Origin: Candida dubliniensis CD36
Lineage: Eukaryota; Ascomycota; Pichiomycetes; Serinales; Debaryomycetaceae
DNA length: 64,000 nt
Assembly: GCF_000026945.1 (NCBI RefSeq)
Contig: NC_012862.1
Coordinates: 186,001-250,000, forward strand
Direction: 5' to 3'
Position numbers and translations under genes: made by a program. The notes beneath the pieces are model-generated. The model had not been told where the DNA came from, did no database searches, and saw only the letters and a program-made list of their open reading frames with translations. Shown here piece after piece: positions 10,142-18,894 of this stretch. Position 1 is the stretch's first letter. Each line of letters starts with the position of its first letter.

Positions 10142-11266
10142 TCAACTAAAGAATTTTGAGTATGTAGCTTTTTCATTTTGCTTTTGTTGTTGGAACAATT
10201 TCTCTGCTGATTCTAAACTTTTCTGAATACCAACATCATCTGGTGTTAATTTATTTGCTAATTTCAAATCATCTAAACCCAATTTGTATTTTTTTAGACC
10301 AACATTAGCAGAACCTTTTCTGAACAATGTTTTTGTCTTGTCTTGTTTTGTAAGCACTGATTCATCCATATCTAATAAATATGAGCAATAATCAATGCAA
10401 CGATGGTAATCTTTCAATTGCAAACAACATAAACTCAAATTTAAATAAGTCTTCTTTTTCAAATCTATAAATTTCTTGTACCATTCTTGATCTTGATCTG
10501 GATCAGGTATGAATTCCATAATATATCTCAAAGCTTTTATGTATTTAAACCGGGCATTTTCTTGATCTCCTTTTTTAAATAGCAAGGTACCACTTTCTTT
10601 TATTTGTGATGCAACGTTAAATGCTTCTTCAGTAGACTCTTGATTAAAATTTGAATCATCATCTTCTGGGTATTCTTCATATATATCCCCTCCTATTGTA
10701 TCGTAACTGGCATTAAATATCGGCACCGGCATATCATCAGTCCAAACTCCACAATGGTCAATAACTACGTTGGATTCTGGTACATCGTCTTTATTGGTTT
10801 TCACTCTTTCAATTTCCCTTATTATTGATTTCCCATGAATTACATGACCAAAAACAGAATATTTACCAGCCATGTGTGATTGCTTGGAGGTTGTTATGAA
10901 AAATTGGGATCCATTGCAATTAACGTCACCATTGTTGGCCATGCATAATTTGAAAGCATGGGATAAGTCATCAGATAAGTTTTCTCCTGGTATCGGCTTG
11001 TTTATTCCTTGATCTCCAAATATGGTTGAGACATTACCATTCAAAGAACCACCTTGTATCATGAAGTTCTTAACAACTTTGTCAATACTAGTGTTTTGGT
11101 ATGAATAAGTTTTATCATTTAATGTTATTCCTTTACATAAATTGAGAAAATTTTCAGTAGCTTTAGGAGCTAAATCGTCATATAATTCAAATACCACTCT
11201 CCCCAATTTTTTAGATCCATTAGTAATATCAAAATATGTCTTTGATCTAACTTTTTCGATTTGCAT
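10142..11266 (-). CDS. Cyp40-type cyclophilin with TPR domain (Cpr6/Cpr7 family Hsp90 co-chaperone), altered active site
   Basis: A 374-residue protein with an N-terminal cyclophilin domain (about 4-185, including F-M-I-Q-G-G and N-G-S-Q-F-F-I-T-T) and C-terminal TPR helices (about 215-360) of the kind that bind the C-terminal MEEVD of Hsp90. I set the start at the ATG at 11266, giving M-Q-I-E-K-V-R. The in-frame ATG at 11371 would add 35 residues of poly-Phe encoded by the A26 tract, which is not credible; S. cerevisiae Cpr6 is 371 residues. The catalytic Arg in the usual F-H-R motif is replaced (I-D-K), and the Trp or His of the cyclosporin-binding loop is Met (S-H-M-A-G-K), so isomerase activity and drug binding are probably weak. 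That leans toward Cpr7. The gene is divergent from the NDUFAF6-type gene at 11421. Confidence 0.88.
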   Translation of the reverse strand: MQIEKVRSKTYFDITNGSKKLGRVVFELYDDLAPKATENFLNLCKGITLNDKTYSYQNTSIDKVVKNFMIQGGSLNGNVSTIFGDQGINKPIPGENLSDDLSHAFKLCMANNGDVNCNGSQFFITTSKQSHMAGKYSVFGHVIHGKSIIREIERVKTNKDDVPESNVVIDHCGVWTDDMPVPIFNASYDTIGGDIYEEYPEDDDSNFNQESTEEAFNVASQIKESGTLLFKKGDQENARFKYIKALRYIMEFIPDPDQDQEWYKKFIDLKKKTYLNLSLCCLQLKDYHRCIDYCSYLLDMDESVLTKQDKTKTLFRKGSANVGLKKYKLGLDDLKLANKLTPDDVGIQKSLESAEKLFQQQKQNEKATYSKFFS

Positions 11267-11337
11267 GCTTGACAATTTGTCTATTGGAACTACTAAGAAG
11301 TCTGTTGTAGCAACAAGAAGAGACAAAAGTTGAATTG

Positions 11338-11371
<34 letters not shown>

Positions 11372-11420
11372 TCTTCATCTCATTTATTATTGAGTATACG
11401 TCCCCACCTACACCATCAAA
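11267..11420. promoter_or_regulatory. Short divergent promoter with A26 tract
   Basis: 154 bases separate the two start codons of the divergent cyclophilin and NDUFAF6-type genes. The core is an uninterrupted run of 26 A on the plus strand (11341-11366), which would exclude nucleosomes and could serve both genes. The run is likely to vary in length between strains. Confidence 0.6.
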
Positions 11421-12563
11421 ATGATTACTAGGAGTAGATATATAAGTAAAAGATTGTATTCGACAAATTATCTGGCAATACTATTCAATGCTCAAGAGAA
11501 TGTCAATCAATTGTTGGAAAGTCAGGATCGATCATCCTATATTTTGGCGCAGTATATTCCAGAACCAGTCCGAAACACCTATCTTGCTATCCGTGCATTC
11601 AATTTGGAAATCAATAAAATCAATGAAGGTGGTTCGAACGTACAATCTAGAGCTGCAAGGGCTTCTAGTCAAATGTCAAACACTTTGGGGGTTTCAACTG
11701 CTGACTTGAAATTCAAGTTTTGGAGTGATTTGATCTTGAGGGTGTTTACAGAAGATTCTCGAAATGAAACTGATCTTGGTGAGCCCATAGCAATATTATT
11801 AAGAGATGGGTTAAAACATGATTTTAATTTAGATATTTCATATTTCCAACAATTTCTTCAAACAAGACGTCATTTCATTAAGAATAATTCTAGTTTTCAA
11901 ACTGTCAACGATATTTGTAGTTATGGAGAAGGGACATTTTCACAATTGAATTATTTGACACAAGGATTGTTGTTATCACCATCTATTTCTCCTTCAGTTA
12001 TAAGGCTATTGGAATATTCTACAGAGTTACAGTCACAAATGAGTGATATTGCAGCCCATATTGGTCAAGCAACAGCAGTTAGCTCGATGATACTTGGAGT
12101 TCCCTTTTATGCTCAATCAAGAAACCAAATAACATTGCCTGTTGACCTAATGACATCCAGTGGGTTATCACAAGAATCTTTGCTTCGTTTGTTTCAAGGT
12201 CATATCAAGGATTCCACTGAAGAGAATCAAATAAAGGAAGCATTAAAGAATGTGGTATATGAAACAGCTATTACTGCCAATGATCATATGTTAACAGCCA
12301 AATCGAAATTGGAAAAGGCAAAACAAGAAATAATAAAGATTGTTCAAGAACATCCTCAAGATCAATTACTAAATAAGTATTCTAAGAAATGGAGAAAAGG
12401 TATTCCTGATAGTTTGTATGTTCCAACAATGGCTAGTATACCAACGTCACTTTTTTTAAACAAATTAGAAAAATGTAATTTTGATATTTTCCATGGAAGA
12501 TTACAAAAAGAATGGAGATTGCCTATGAAGTCATTTTATTATTACCACATGCGTCTTATGTAA
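11421..12563 (+). CDS. NDUFAF6: NDUFAF6-type squalene/phytoene synthase-like mitochondrial protein (complex I assembly)
   Basis: A 380-residue protein starting with a basic, Ser/Tyr-rich presequence (M-I-T-R-S-R-Y-I-S-K-R-L-Y-S-T) typical of import into the mitochondrial matrix. The body matches the all-helical squalene/phytoene synthase fold as seen in NDUFAF6: an early P-x-x-x-R-x-x-Y-L-A-I-R-A-F-N-L-E segment, F-W-x-D-L-I-L, the G-Q-A segment (A-A-H-I-G-Q-A-T-A) and a C-terminal W-R-L-P-M-K-S-F-Y-Y-Y. The paired Asp-rich catalytic motifs of true prenyl synthases are not apparent, which fits an assembly role over an enzymatic one. NDUFAF6 is needed for early assembly of the ND1-containing arm of complex I. 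A second complex I factor (NDUFAF5 type) occurs at 43735. The start follows directly from the divergent promoter. Confidence 0.85.
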   Translation: MITRSRYISKRLYSTNYLAILFNAQENVNQLLESQDRSSYILAQYIPEPVRNTYLAIRAFNLEINKINEGGSNVQSRAARASSQMSNTLGVSTADLKFKFWSDLILRVFTEDSRNETDLGEPIAILLRDGLKHDFNLDISYFQQFLQTRRHFIKNNSSFQTVNDICSYGEGTFSQLNYLTQGLLLSPSISPSVIRLLEYSTELQSQMSDIAAHIGQATAVSSMILGVPFYAQSRNQITLPVDLMTSSGLSQESLLRLFQGHIKDSTEENQIKEALKNVVYETAITANDHMLTAKSKLEKAKQEIIKIVQEHPQDQLLNKYSKKWRKGIPDSLYVPTMASIPTSLFLNKLEKCNFDIFHGRLQKEWRLPMKSFYYYHMRLM

Positions 12564-13187
12564 ATAGTTGTCAATAAACAAATATGTATTCTGTTTTTTT
12601 CTTTTATTAAAGTAATACTTGGCGGGCATTTTTTTTGAGCCAATTTAGCAGTTTGAAGGTTTCTGGGGTTAGGCTTGTACATGAGTGAGTTTTGTTGATA
12701 TATTTGTTAAGCAGGGTATCGATTTCATTTTTTATTACAATTTGGTTGCGAATTATGTCAAAAATGATGTGCTGAAAAATATTATCAAAAATAACCAAAC
12801 ATTAAAACTCCAACTTCATTTTCATCACCTCAGTAATATTAATTGAATTAGATTAATAAATCTGACGATTCTAGAATAAAAACCTGGGGCTCCTTTACAA
12901 ATTTGTGTACTTAAAGCTTTGCAGCAAGAAAACAGTAACAATCAGTTCATTGAGAAGACAAAAAAAAAAACAGTTCATTAATTGGGAAACAAGGCTCATT
13001 AGATAGTGTTGAAATGAGACATTCTGTTCTGCAGTCAGAGGTCGAAATTTCTGCCACATACGTGACTTCTGTATAGATACTTTTGAACTTTCACAGAACG
13101 ATGTAATATCTGAATGCAAACGACATGAAAAAAATAACTGTGCAACAAATCCAACGGTAACAGCTGTAGTGCAGCAGCTCGTCAACT
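12564..13187. other. Intergenic region between NDUFAF6-type gene and tRNA-Gly
   Basis: It holds a minus-strand open frame without ATG (12607-12771) that is preceded by a good-looking splice acceptor and may be a 3' exon; see findings. The rest (12800-13187) contains no gene I can support, and I could not identify a retrotransposon LTR by its ends. Confidence 0.4.
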
Positions 13188-13258
13188 GGACGGTTGATGT
13201 AGTGGTAACATATGAGCCTTCCAAGCTCAATACACGGGTTCGATTCCCGTACCGTTCA
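13188..13258 (+). tRNA. tRNA-Gly (anticodon UCC)
   Basis: A complete cloverleaf. Acceptor GGACGGT at 13188-13194 pairs with ACCGTTC at 13251-13257 (one G-U), with discriminator A at 13258. The D arm has ATG/CAT around TAGTGGTAA. The anticodon stem TGAGC/GCTCA holds loop CTTCCAA with TCC at 13220-13222. The T stem ACGGG/CCCGT closes loop TTCGATT. There is no intron. The B box GGTTCGATTCC is canonical. The terminal CCA is not encoded, as expected for a nuclear gene, and a T-rich stretch just downstream (13263-13273) supplies the Pol III terminator. It reads GGA codons. Confidence 0.96.
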
Positions 13259-13262
13259 AATT

Positions 13263-13273
13263 ATTTTTTTTTT
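13263..13273 (+). terminator. Pol III oligo-T terminator of tRNA-Gly
   Basis: A run of T begins four bases after the tRNA 3' end, which is the normal RNA polymerase III stop. Confidence 0.75.
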
Positions 13274-13483
13274 CCAGTTCTTTTTTTTACCAATTATTTT
13301 AGTTATACAATCCATAGAGACACACAATGTTGTCGGGAGTTCATTTCATTTCATTTTTTTTTTTTTTTTTTTGATTTGACTTGTTGTCAGTTGTTAGCCA
13401 GGTTTTGTACAGGGGCACCAAGCTAGAAATTCTAATTTGTGAAAAAACTTGTGTTGTATATTTGCTCCTGTTGTTCGAAAACA

Positions 13484-14303
13484 GAATGTCTAACATGGTT
13501 AGAAATAAACTTTACCTATATATAATTACACTATTACCAAAAAGATTAAATGGCCTTTGGTATTAGGCAGTTTTGAACTACAGAATTTTGGTTTGGGTCG
13601 TAAAACATTGAGGTTATTGAATTTAAAAGAATCAAGACTTGGAAGAATATATATTTGTGGAGGTAAAATCAAAAAGTTAGATGTTGATCTATTCCCAACT
13701 TACGTTAAGGATCTAACTTTACTGAACACGGGAATCCAAAAGCTCCCTGCATCGTTTGAAAGATTTAATTACTTGCGCAAGTTGTCACTAATGGGAAATC
13801 AATTGAATAAAGTGAACTCGGTCAAGTTGCCGGTGTCATCGTTGGATAATTTGGATGTAAGTTATTGTAGCATTGATTTGATATCACCTTTTTTGGTTTC
13901 AATGTATGAAGAAAAGAATAAGAACGCAAAGATAAGGGTAGTCGCTATGAGAAATTTGAATGTAAATGTTGGTGATGTGAAGAAAGCAATAAAAGCAATT
14001 GAGGGACTTTATTTAAGTCTCAATGGATATGATAAGACCTTGAGGAACCTTTCCCAGAAGTGTTCCCGTTTGTGGTATGTTTATGATACTGTTGATCTTT
14101 ATTTTGAAATGTCTAAATTCTCTGGAATAGGAGATATAATCCCATACTATGATTCAGATGATATTTACTATTAAGGCGAGTTTAATTTTGATAAAGACGA
14201 TAGTGATTATTATTATTATTCGTCTCGGAACGCGATTTTGGAAGAGTTAGGGTTGTTAAGTTATGATGATGATGATGATGATGATGATGATGGCTTTTTT
14301 TGA
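13484..14303 (+). pseudogene. Decayed leucine-rich-repeat gene, resembles the Candida IFA-type LRR family
   Basis: The longest clear frame (13557-14174) has no ATG and encodes LRR-like repeats (for example L-x-x-L-x-L-L-N-T-G-I-Q-K-L-P, L-x-K-L-S-L-M-G-N-Q-L-N-K-V and L-D-N-L-D-V-S-Y-C-S-I). Upstream, an ATG at 13484 opens M-S-N-M-V-R-N-K-L-Y-L in another frame, and the two frames join naturally if a frameshift lies at about 13510-13525. After the TAA at 14172-14174 the same frame stays open for 42 more codons, ending in a (GAT)n Asp run and TGA at 14301. Both the frameshift and the stop are best explained by loss of function, or by read errors that I cannot exclude. LRR genes of this type form a variable family in C. 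albicans. Its position next to a tRNA suits a rearrangement-prone locus. Confidence 0.6.
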
Positions 14304-15231
14304 ACAACATTAGCATATTAGGTAGTATTTAATATTATGCACAGCCATTATGGTAATCATTCAAGAATAGCTAGTACTTTAACCTTACCTATCATTAATT
14401 TCAATGATAAATTAGTTATTAACTAGCCTGGGGTAGTTATTTATGTTGGTGTTTCAGCATTGTTTTAGCATTGATTTAAACGGGATAAATACACTGTGTT
14501 ACGACCGAATTTAGATCATGCTAATTAGTACAACGTCTCCTACAATTATAATAATACAATCTTCTTAAAAGAGAATATGCATTTTTTCATTTCACTCACA
14601 GAAAAGATAATCATCGCAATCAGATGGAATTATTCAAGTCATTTTTTAAACCAATTTTGTGGGTTTTTGGAAAAAGCAACGAAGGGGGGTATGTGGACCA
14701 ATTTTGGAATTAAGATTTCCTAATCAAACCAGATCAGATTTCTTGCCTCAGAGAGTTTGTGTTGCAATTAATGAATAATTTCCAATTGCAAATTTTTTGT
14801 TACACGCAAATTAAAAGAATGAGATCAAGTTTCGTTTCGAGAATCAAAAACAAAAACAAAACCAAAAAAAAAAATAGAAGTTGTTGTTTACGCGGTCGTG
14901 GAAAACGCGCAGAAAAATGTTGGCGTTTCCTTGCCTAGATGAATCTCCCCACAGCCAAGAACAAATATAATAAGTAAACACGAATATGAAGAATTATATT
15001 TCTTACTCAATGAATGAGAAGGCTGATCTTGCTTAAACAATTGCACAATCAACACATTTTGTTTTAGATAGAATGAATACAAGAAATTTGATATTGAGTT
15101 TCTATATTTAGAGAGAAGTGATCCTTGGGGTTTTTTTTTTCCCTTAGAGAGAGTGTGTGTAGAAGTTGCCGAAAAAGGAGGCGATGCATTTACCGCCAAC
15201 AACAACAAAATTGCTCGAAATACTTTGTAGT

Positions 15232-15237
15232 CACGTG
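15232..15237. promoter_or_regulatory. CACGTG (Cbf1-type) site
   Basis: Context GTCACGTGC matches the RTCACGTG preference of Cbf1-type bHLH factors. It lies about 1.05 kb upstream of the Flc-type gene. A second site is 260 bases closer. Confidence 0.4.
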
Positions 15238-15491
15238 CAAACTCTACTATTATTAGATTCACGCTCTTTTACAATGCCACGTTAACAACAAGGAAACAAT
15301 ATAACAAAGGAAAAACGGGACACACAAACAACAACAATATATGAACAATAATTCTTTACTTTCATGGTTGATAATAAAGATCCATGAATTCGTTAAACAA
15401 TTTATTACCATAAATTAAATTACTAAACACAAGTTCAGAAATAACTAATTCCAAACGATATGACCGAAAATTTCATTTAAATCAAATAAGT

Positions 15492-15497
15492 CACGTG
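15492..15497. promoter_or_regulatory. CACGTG (Cbf1-type) site
   Basis: Context GTCACGTGAGG, about 790 bases upstream of the Flc-type gene; half of a pair with 15232. Confidence 0.4.
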
Positions 15498-16284
15498 AGG
15501 GGGCTGGTTTAAATGTAGGAAAAAAGGGGGTTATTACTTGACAACCACCAAAAAAAAAAAGGGAGTAAGTAAGAAATCTATTCGATGATGCAAGATTAAG
15601 AAAAAAAGAAGACACAAAAGAGGAATAGTCTCATCATCATCTTCTTCTTCTTCTTGCTCGGAAAAAAAAACACAACAACAACAACACAAGAAAAAAGAAA
15701 AAAGCAACGAGTCATTTTTTTTAGCACAAAATACACGATCAATTGATTTTCATACACAATACTTCTTCTTCCTAAAGTTGTGTGTCCCTTTCTCTATTTT
15801 ACTTAATAATAATTGATATTTTCTGTCTCTTATTTTCTTTCTTTTTTTTTTTTTTTTTTTTAACTTTTTCCTCTATATTTTTTCACATCTTTTCGTTAAC
15901 TGTATTGATAGTTTGTTCTACTACTACTACTTCCATTCAAGTCTAATCAAACTATAGCTTCTATAGACAACTCATCAGTTCTTACTTATTTCCCAAACTT
16001 TCCCCAAAAAAATTTTTTTTTTTTCTTGTTTTTAGCTATATTTTTAATATCGAACACGGGAAAGAGAGAAGGGATATAGATCAACTTTTTTTTTTTTGTT
16101 TGGACACCAACATATAGACATACACATACACATACAAACACATCCTTGCTTTTTTTCTTTTTTGTCAAATAAACCAGAACTGTCGTTAATTTTGATCAAT
16201 ATTTTCGTTTTGTTTTAGTTTGCATTTCGTTGTTTTTTTTTTTATTTCAACTTTTAACTAATTATTATTGCTTCATCAATTACA

Positions 16285-18654
16285 ATGCTATCGTCGGTGG
16301 TTTTTTCAATTTTAACATTGATACTTTCTTGCTTTGTATCAACTACTGAAGCCAGAAGGAAACTTTCAGCCACTTCTTTGGTCACATGTATGGACAATTC
16401 CCAAATTTCTCCCAGTTATTTCAATGTCACATTTAATCCTGATGACAGATCTTTACGGTATGCCCTTGATTTGACTACTTCGATTAGTGGATATATTACT
16501 GCTCATGTTCAAGTTTATGCTTATGGGTTTTTAATTATTGAAAAAGATATAAATGTATGTTCATTGGGTTGGAAACAGTTTTGTCCTATTTACCCTGGTG
16601 CATTACAAGTTGATTCAGTTCAATATATTAGTTCTGAATACACTAAACAAATTCCAGGAATTGCTTATCAAGTGCCCGATATTGATGCCGTGGTGAAACT
16701 TGTTGTCAAGGAAAGAGATTCTCAAGAAACATTATCTTGTTTACAAGCCAATTTCTCAAATGGTAAGACCATTAGTCAAACCGGGGTCAAATGGGCTACA
16801 GCATGTATTGCTGGTTTAGGATTAATAGTTGCTGCCATGTTGTCCACTTTTGGTAATTCCAACGCTGCTTCACATATTTCTGCCAATTCATTATCGCTTT
16901 TCCTTTATTTCCAAAGTGTGGTTGTTGTATCGATGCAAGCTGTTGAAAGAGTCCCACCTATTGCAAGTGCATGGTCAGAAAATTTAGCTTGGTCAATGGG
17001 GTTAATTCGTATTCAATTTATGCAAAATATTTTTAGGTGGTACATACAACTGACGGGAGGTTCACCAACAACGTATTTTATATCAACTACCAAACAAGTT
17101 TTAGTACAAAAGCACAAAAGATCATTAGATTATGTTGCTGGTGTTGCTAAAAGATCATTAGAATATGCCTTACGTTCACACAGTAATTTATATGTGTTGC
17201 GTGGTATTAAAAGAATTGGGTACAATTCCAAAATTGAACCAACATCTATTGTGGCCACTGGTTACACTTGGTTTGTCTTGATTGGTTATTTGTTAGTAGT
17301 ATTAATGGTATTGGTGAAATCGGTGATTGTATTGTTGACTCGTGCCAAAAAAATCAATCCTAGAACTTTTAATTCATTCCGTGGAAGTTTCCCAAATTTA
17401 ATTAAAGGATCTCTTTTAAGATATATTGCTATTGGATCTACTCAATTGATAATATTTTCATTGTGGGAATTCACTCAAAATGATTCACCAGCTATGGTTG
17501 TTTTAGCGGTATTGTTTGTGTTGTTATTATTGGGAGTATTAGGATGGTCATATTTCAATGTTATGAGAATTGGGAAACAATCCATTAGAAGCTATAATAA
17601 CCCAGCAGCATTATTATATGGTGATAATAAAGTATTACAAAAATGGGGGTTCTGTTATACAATGTTTCATGCCAACAAGTACTGGTTTGGTGTTGTTCTT
17701 ATGGGGTATAATGTTTTCAAAGCATTATTTATTGCCTTTTGTCAAGATGCTGGGAAAGTTTCTGTTTTACCAGTTTTTGTTGCTGATTTGGCTTATACCA
17801 TTTATTTAATTTGGACTGGACCATATTTGAATAAACCAACAAATGTCATTAATTATATGATGTCGATTGTGACCACCATTAATTCATTTTTGTTTTTGTT
17901 TTTCTCCGATTTATTTGGTCAACCTGCTCCTGTAGCATCAATTATGGGATGGGTATTTTTCATTTTAAATGCCGCATTCTCATTGATTTTATTGATTTTG
18001 GTTATTGTGTTTGTATTATTATCAGTGGTGTCGAAGAACCCTGATGCTAGATTTGCTCCTGCTAAAGATGATAGATTTTCTTTCCAAAGGAAATCTTCAA
18101 TCAAACACAGAAGTTTTACAGAAAAGAATGCTTCTGGTAACAAAGATGGTGGTGATGAAGAATTGACAGCATTGGGAGTAGCAGCACAAGATCATTCAGC
18201 TGATTGGGAATCACAAATGTATAAACTCAATGATTTATCTTTAGATGAAGAAGATGATTCAAGAACAAATCAAGATTTTGTGAGACCAGATAATGCTAAT
18301 GAACTAACATCAGATTATGATGAAGGAGAAGAAGATGAAGATAATACTCGTATTGCCACTGACGACGATAAAAATAAAAAATTGGCAGCCAAATGGAAAT
18401 CAAAAATATCCAGAAAATTATCGAAAAAAAAATCAGTTAAAAACAAAAATGATACAACCACTGTAAGAAGATTGAGTGATACATTGATTAATGATGAAAG
18501 AGATTCAAATGAAAGACGCGAAGAAAATGATGAATTGACACCAATAACAAATCCATATAATCAATCAACAGCATTTAATAATCATAAACGTGCGCAATCT
18601 ACAACTTCAACTTTATCAAATAACAACCCAACAAATACCAAAGGATTTATATAA
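16285..18654 (+). CDS. FLC1: Flc family flavin carrier / TRP-like calcium channel membrane protein
   Basis: A 789-residue protein. Residues 1-23 are a signal peptide ending before A-R-R-K. Residues 25-165 form the Cys-containing ML-like N-terminal domain (C-M-D-N-S-Q-I-S-P, C-S-L-G-W-K-Q-F-C-P). About residues 170-595 carry nine or ten membrane segments of the TRP-like domain. The remainder is a cytosolic tail rich in Asp, Glu, Ser, Thr and Lys, with poly-Lys near 720. This is the arrangement of yeast Flc1-3, proposed to import FAD into the ER lumen and to affect ER/vacuolar calcium and cell wall integrity. The final 150 residues are disordered and probably phosphorylated. The stop is followed by an 18-base C run and a poly-T tract. 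The family is certain; the choice of FLC1 over FLC2 or FLC3 is from memory of C. albicans gene order near BMS1 and is less secure. Confidence 0.9.
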   Translation: MLSSVVFSILTLILSCFVSTTEARRKLSATSLVTCMDNSQISPSYFNVTFNPDDRSLRYALDLTTSISGYITAHVQVYAYGFLIIEKDINVCSLGWKQFCPIYPGALQVDSVQYISSEYTKQIPGIAYQVPDIDAVVKLVVKERDSQETLSCLQANFSNGKTISQTGVKWATACIAGLGLIVAAMLSTFGNSNAASHISANSLSLFLYFQSVVVVSMQAVERVPPIASAWSENLAWSMGLIRIQFMQNIFRWYIQLTGGSPTTYFISTTKQVLVQKHKRSLDYVAGVAKRSLEYALRSHSNLYVLRGIKRIGYNSKIEPTSIVATGYTWFVLIGYLLVVLMVLVKSVIVLLTRAKKINPRTFNSFRGSFPNLIKGSLLRYIAIGSTQLIIFSLWEFTQNDSPAMVVLAVLFVLLLLGVLGWSYFNVMRIGKQSIRSYNNPAALLYGDNKVLQKWGFCYTMFHANKYWFGVVLMGYNVFKALFIAFCQDAGKVSVLPVFVADLAYTIYLIWTGPYLNKPTNVINYMMSIVTTINSFLFLFFSDLFGQPAPVASIMGWVFFILNAAFSLILLILVIVFVLLSVVSKNPDARFAPAKDDRFSFQRKSSIKHRSFTEKNASGNKDGGDEELTALGVAAQDHSADWESQMYKLNDLSLDEEDDSRTNQDFVRPDNANELTSDYDEGEEDEDNTRIATDDDKNKKLAAKWKSKISRKLSKKKSVKNKNDTTTVRRLSDTLINDERDSNERREENDELTPITNPYNQSTAFNNHKRAQSTTSTLSNNNPTNTKGFI

Positions 18655-18665
18655 ATATAAGTCAA

Positions 18666-18683
18666 CCCCCCCCCCCCCCCCCT
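18666..18683 (+). repeat. Poly-C run adjoining poly-T
   Basis: About 18 consecutive C immediately followed by T, 10 bases after the Flc-type stop codon. Such G/C homopolymers are unusual in this AT-rich window and are prone to length change and read errors. Confidence 0.8.
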
Positions 18684-18894
18684 TTTTTTTTTTATGTATT
18701 GTATTAATAGAGTTTATGATTTAATTCCTATTTTTTTTTTTTTTTTTTTCTCCATAGTTTAGGAATTGGTTTTAGTATCTTGATTTTAAAATTTTCTTGA
18801 TAGTTATTATTATTATTATTATGTCGGGTATATTGAAAAAAATTTAACAATAAAACAAAGATTTCATTTCAAACAAGACAAAAACGATTCATCT

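Larger units (their letters stand above)
14304..16284. other. Long upstream region of the Flc-type gene (2 kb)
   Basis: No gene seen. Two TCACGTG sites (CACGTG at 15232-15237 and 15492-15497) lie in the distal half, and one is followed by a G-rich patch. The last 700 bases are very T/C-rich with poly-T runs (15842-15860, 16013-16024 and 16087-16098), suggesting a long 5' leader. The CTT/CAT repeats around 15634-15655 and the CA/ACAA tracts near 15671-15690 are simple repeats. Confidence 0.5.

Noticed and set aside
11267..11371. 35-residue poly-Phe extension of the cyclophilin
   Set aside because: Encoded by the A26 tract. The family starts at the inner ATG (11266) and the promoter for the divergent gene lies in this interval.
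12800..13480. Search for a solo LTR around tRNA-Gly, such as TGTTGTCGGG near 13327
   Set aside because: No matching inverted ends or target-site duplication could be shown by eye.
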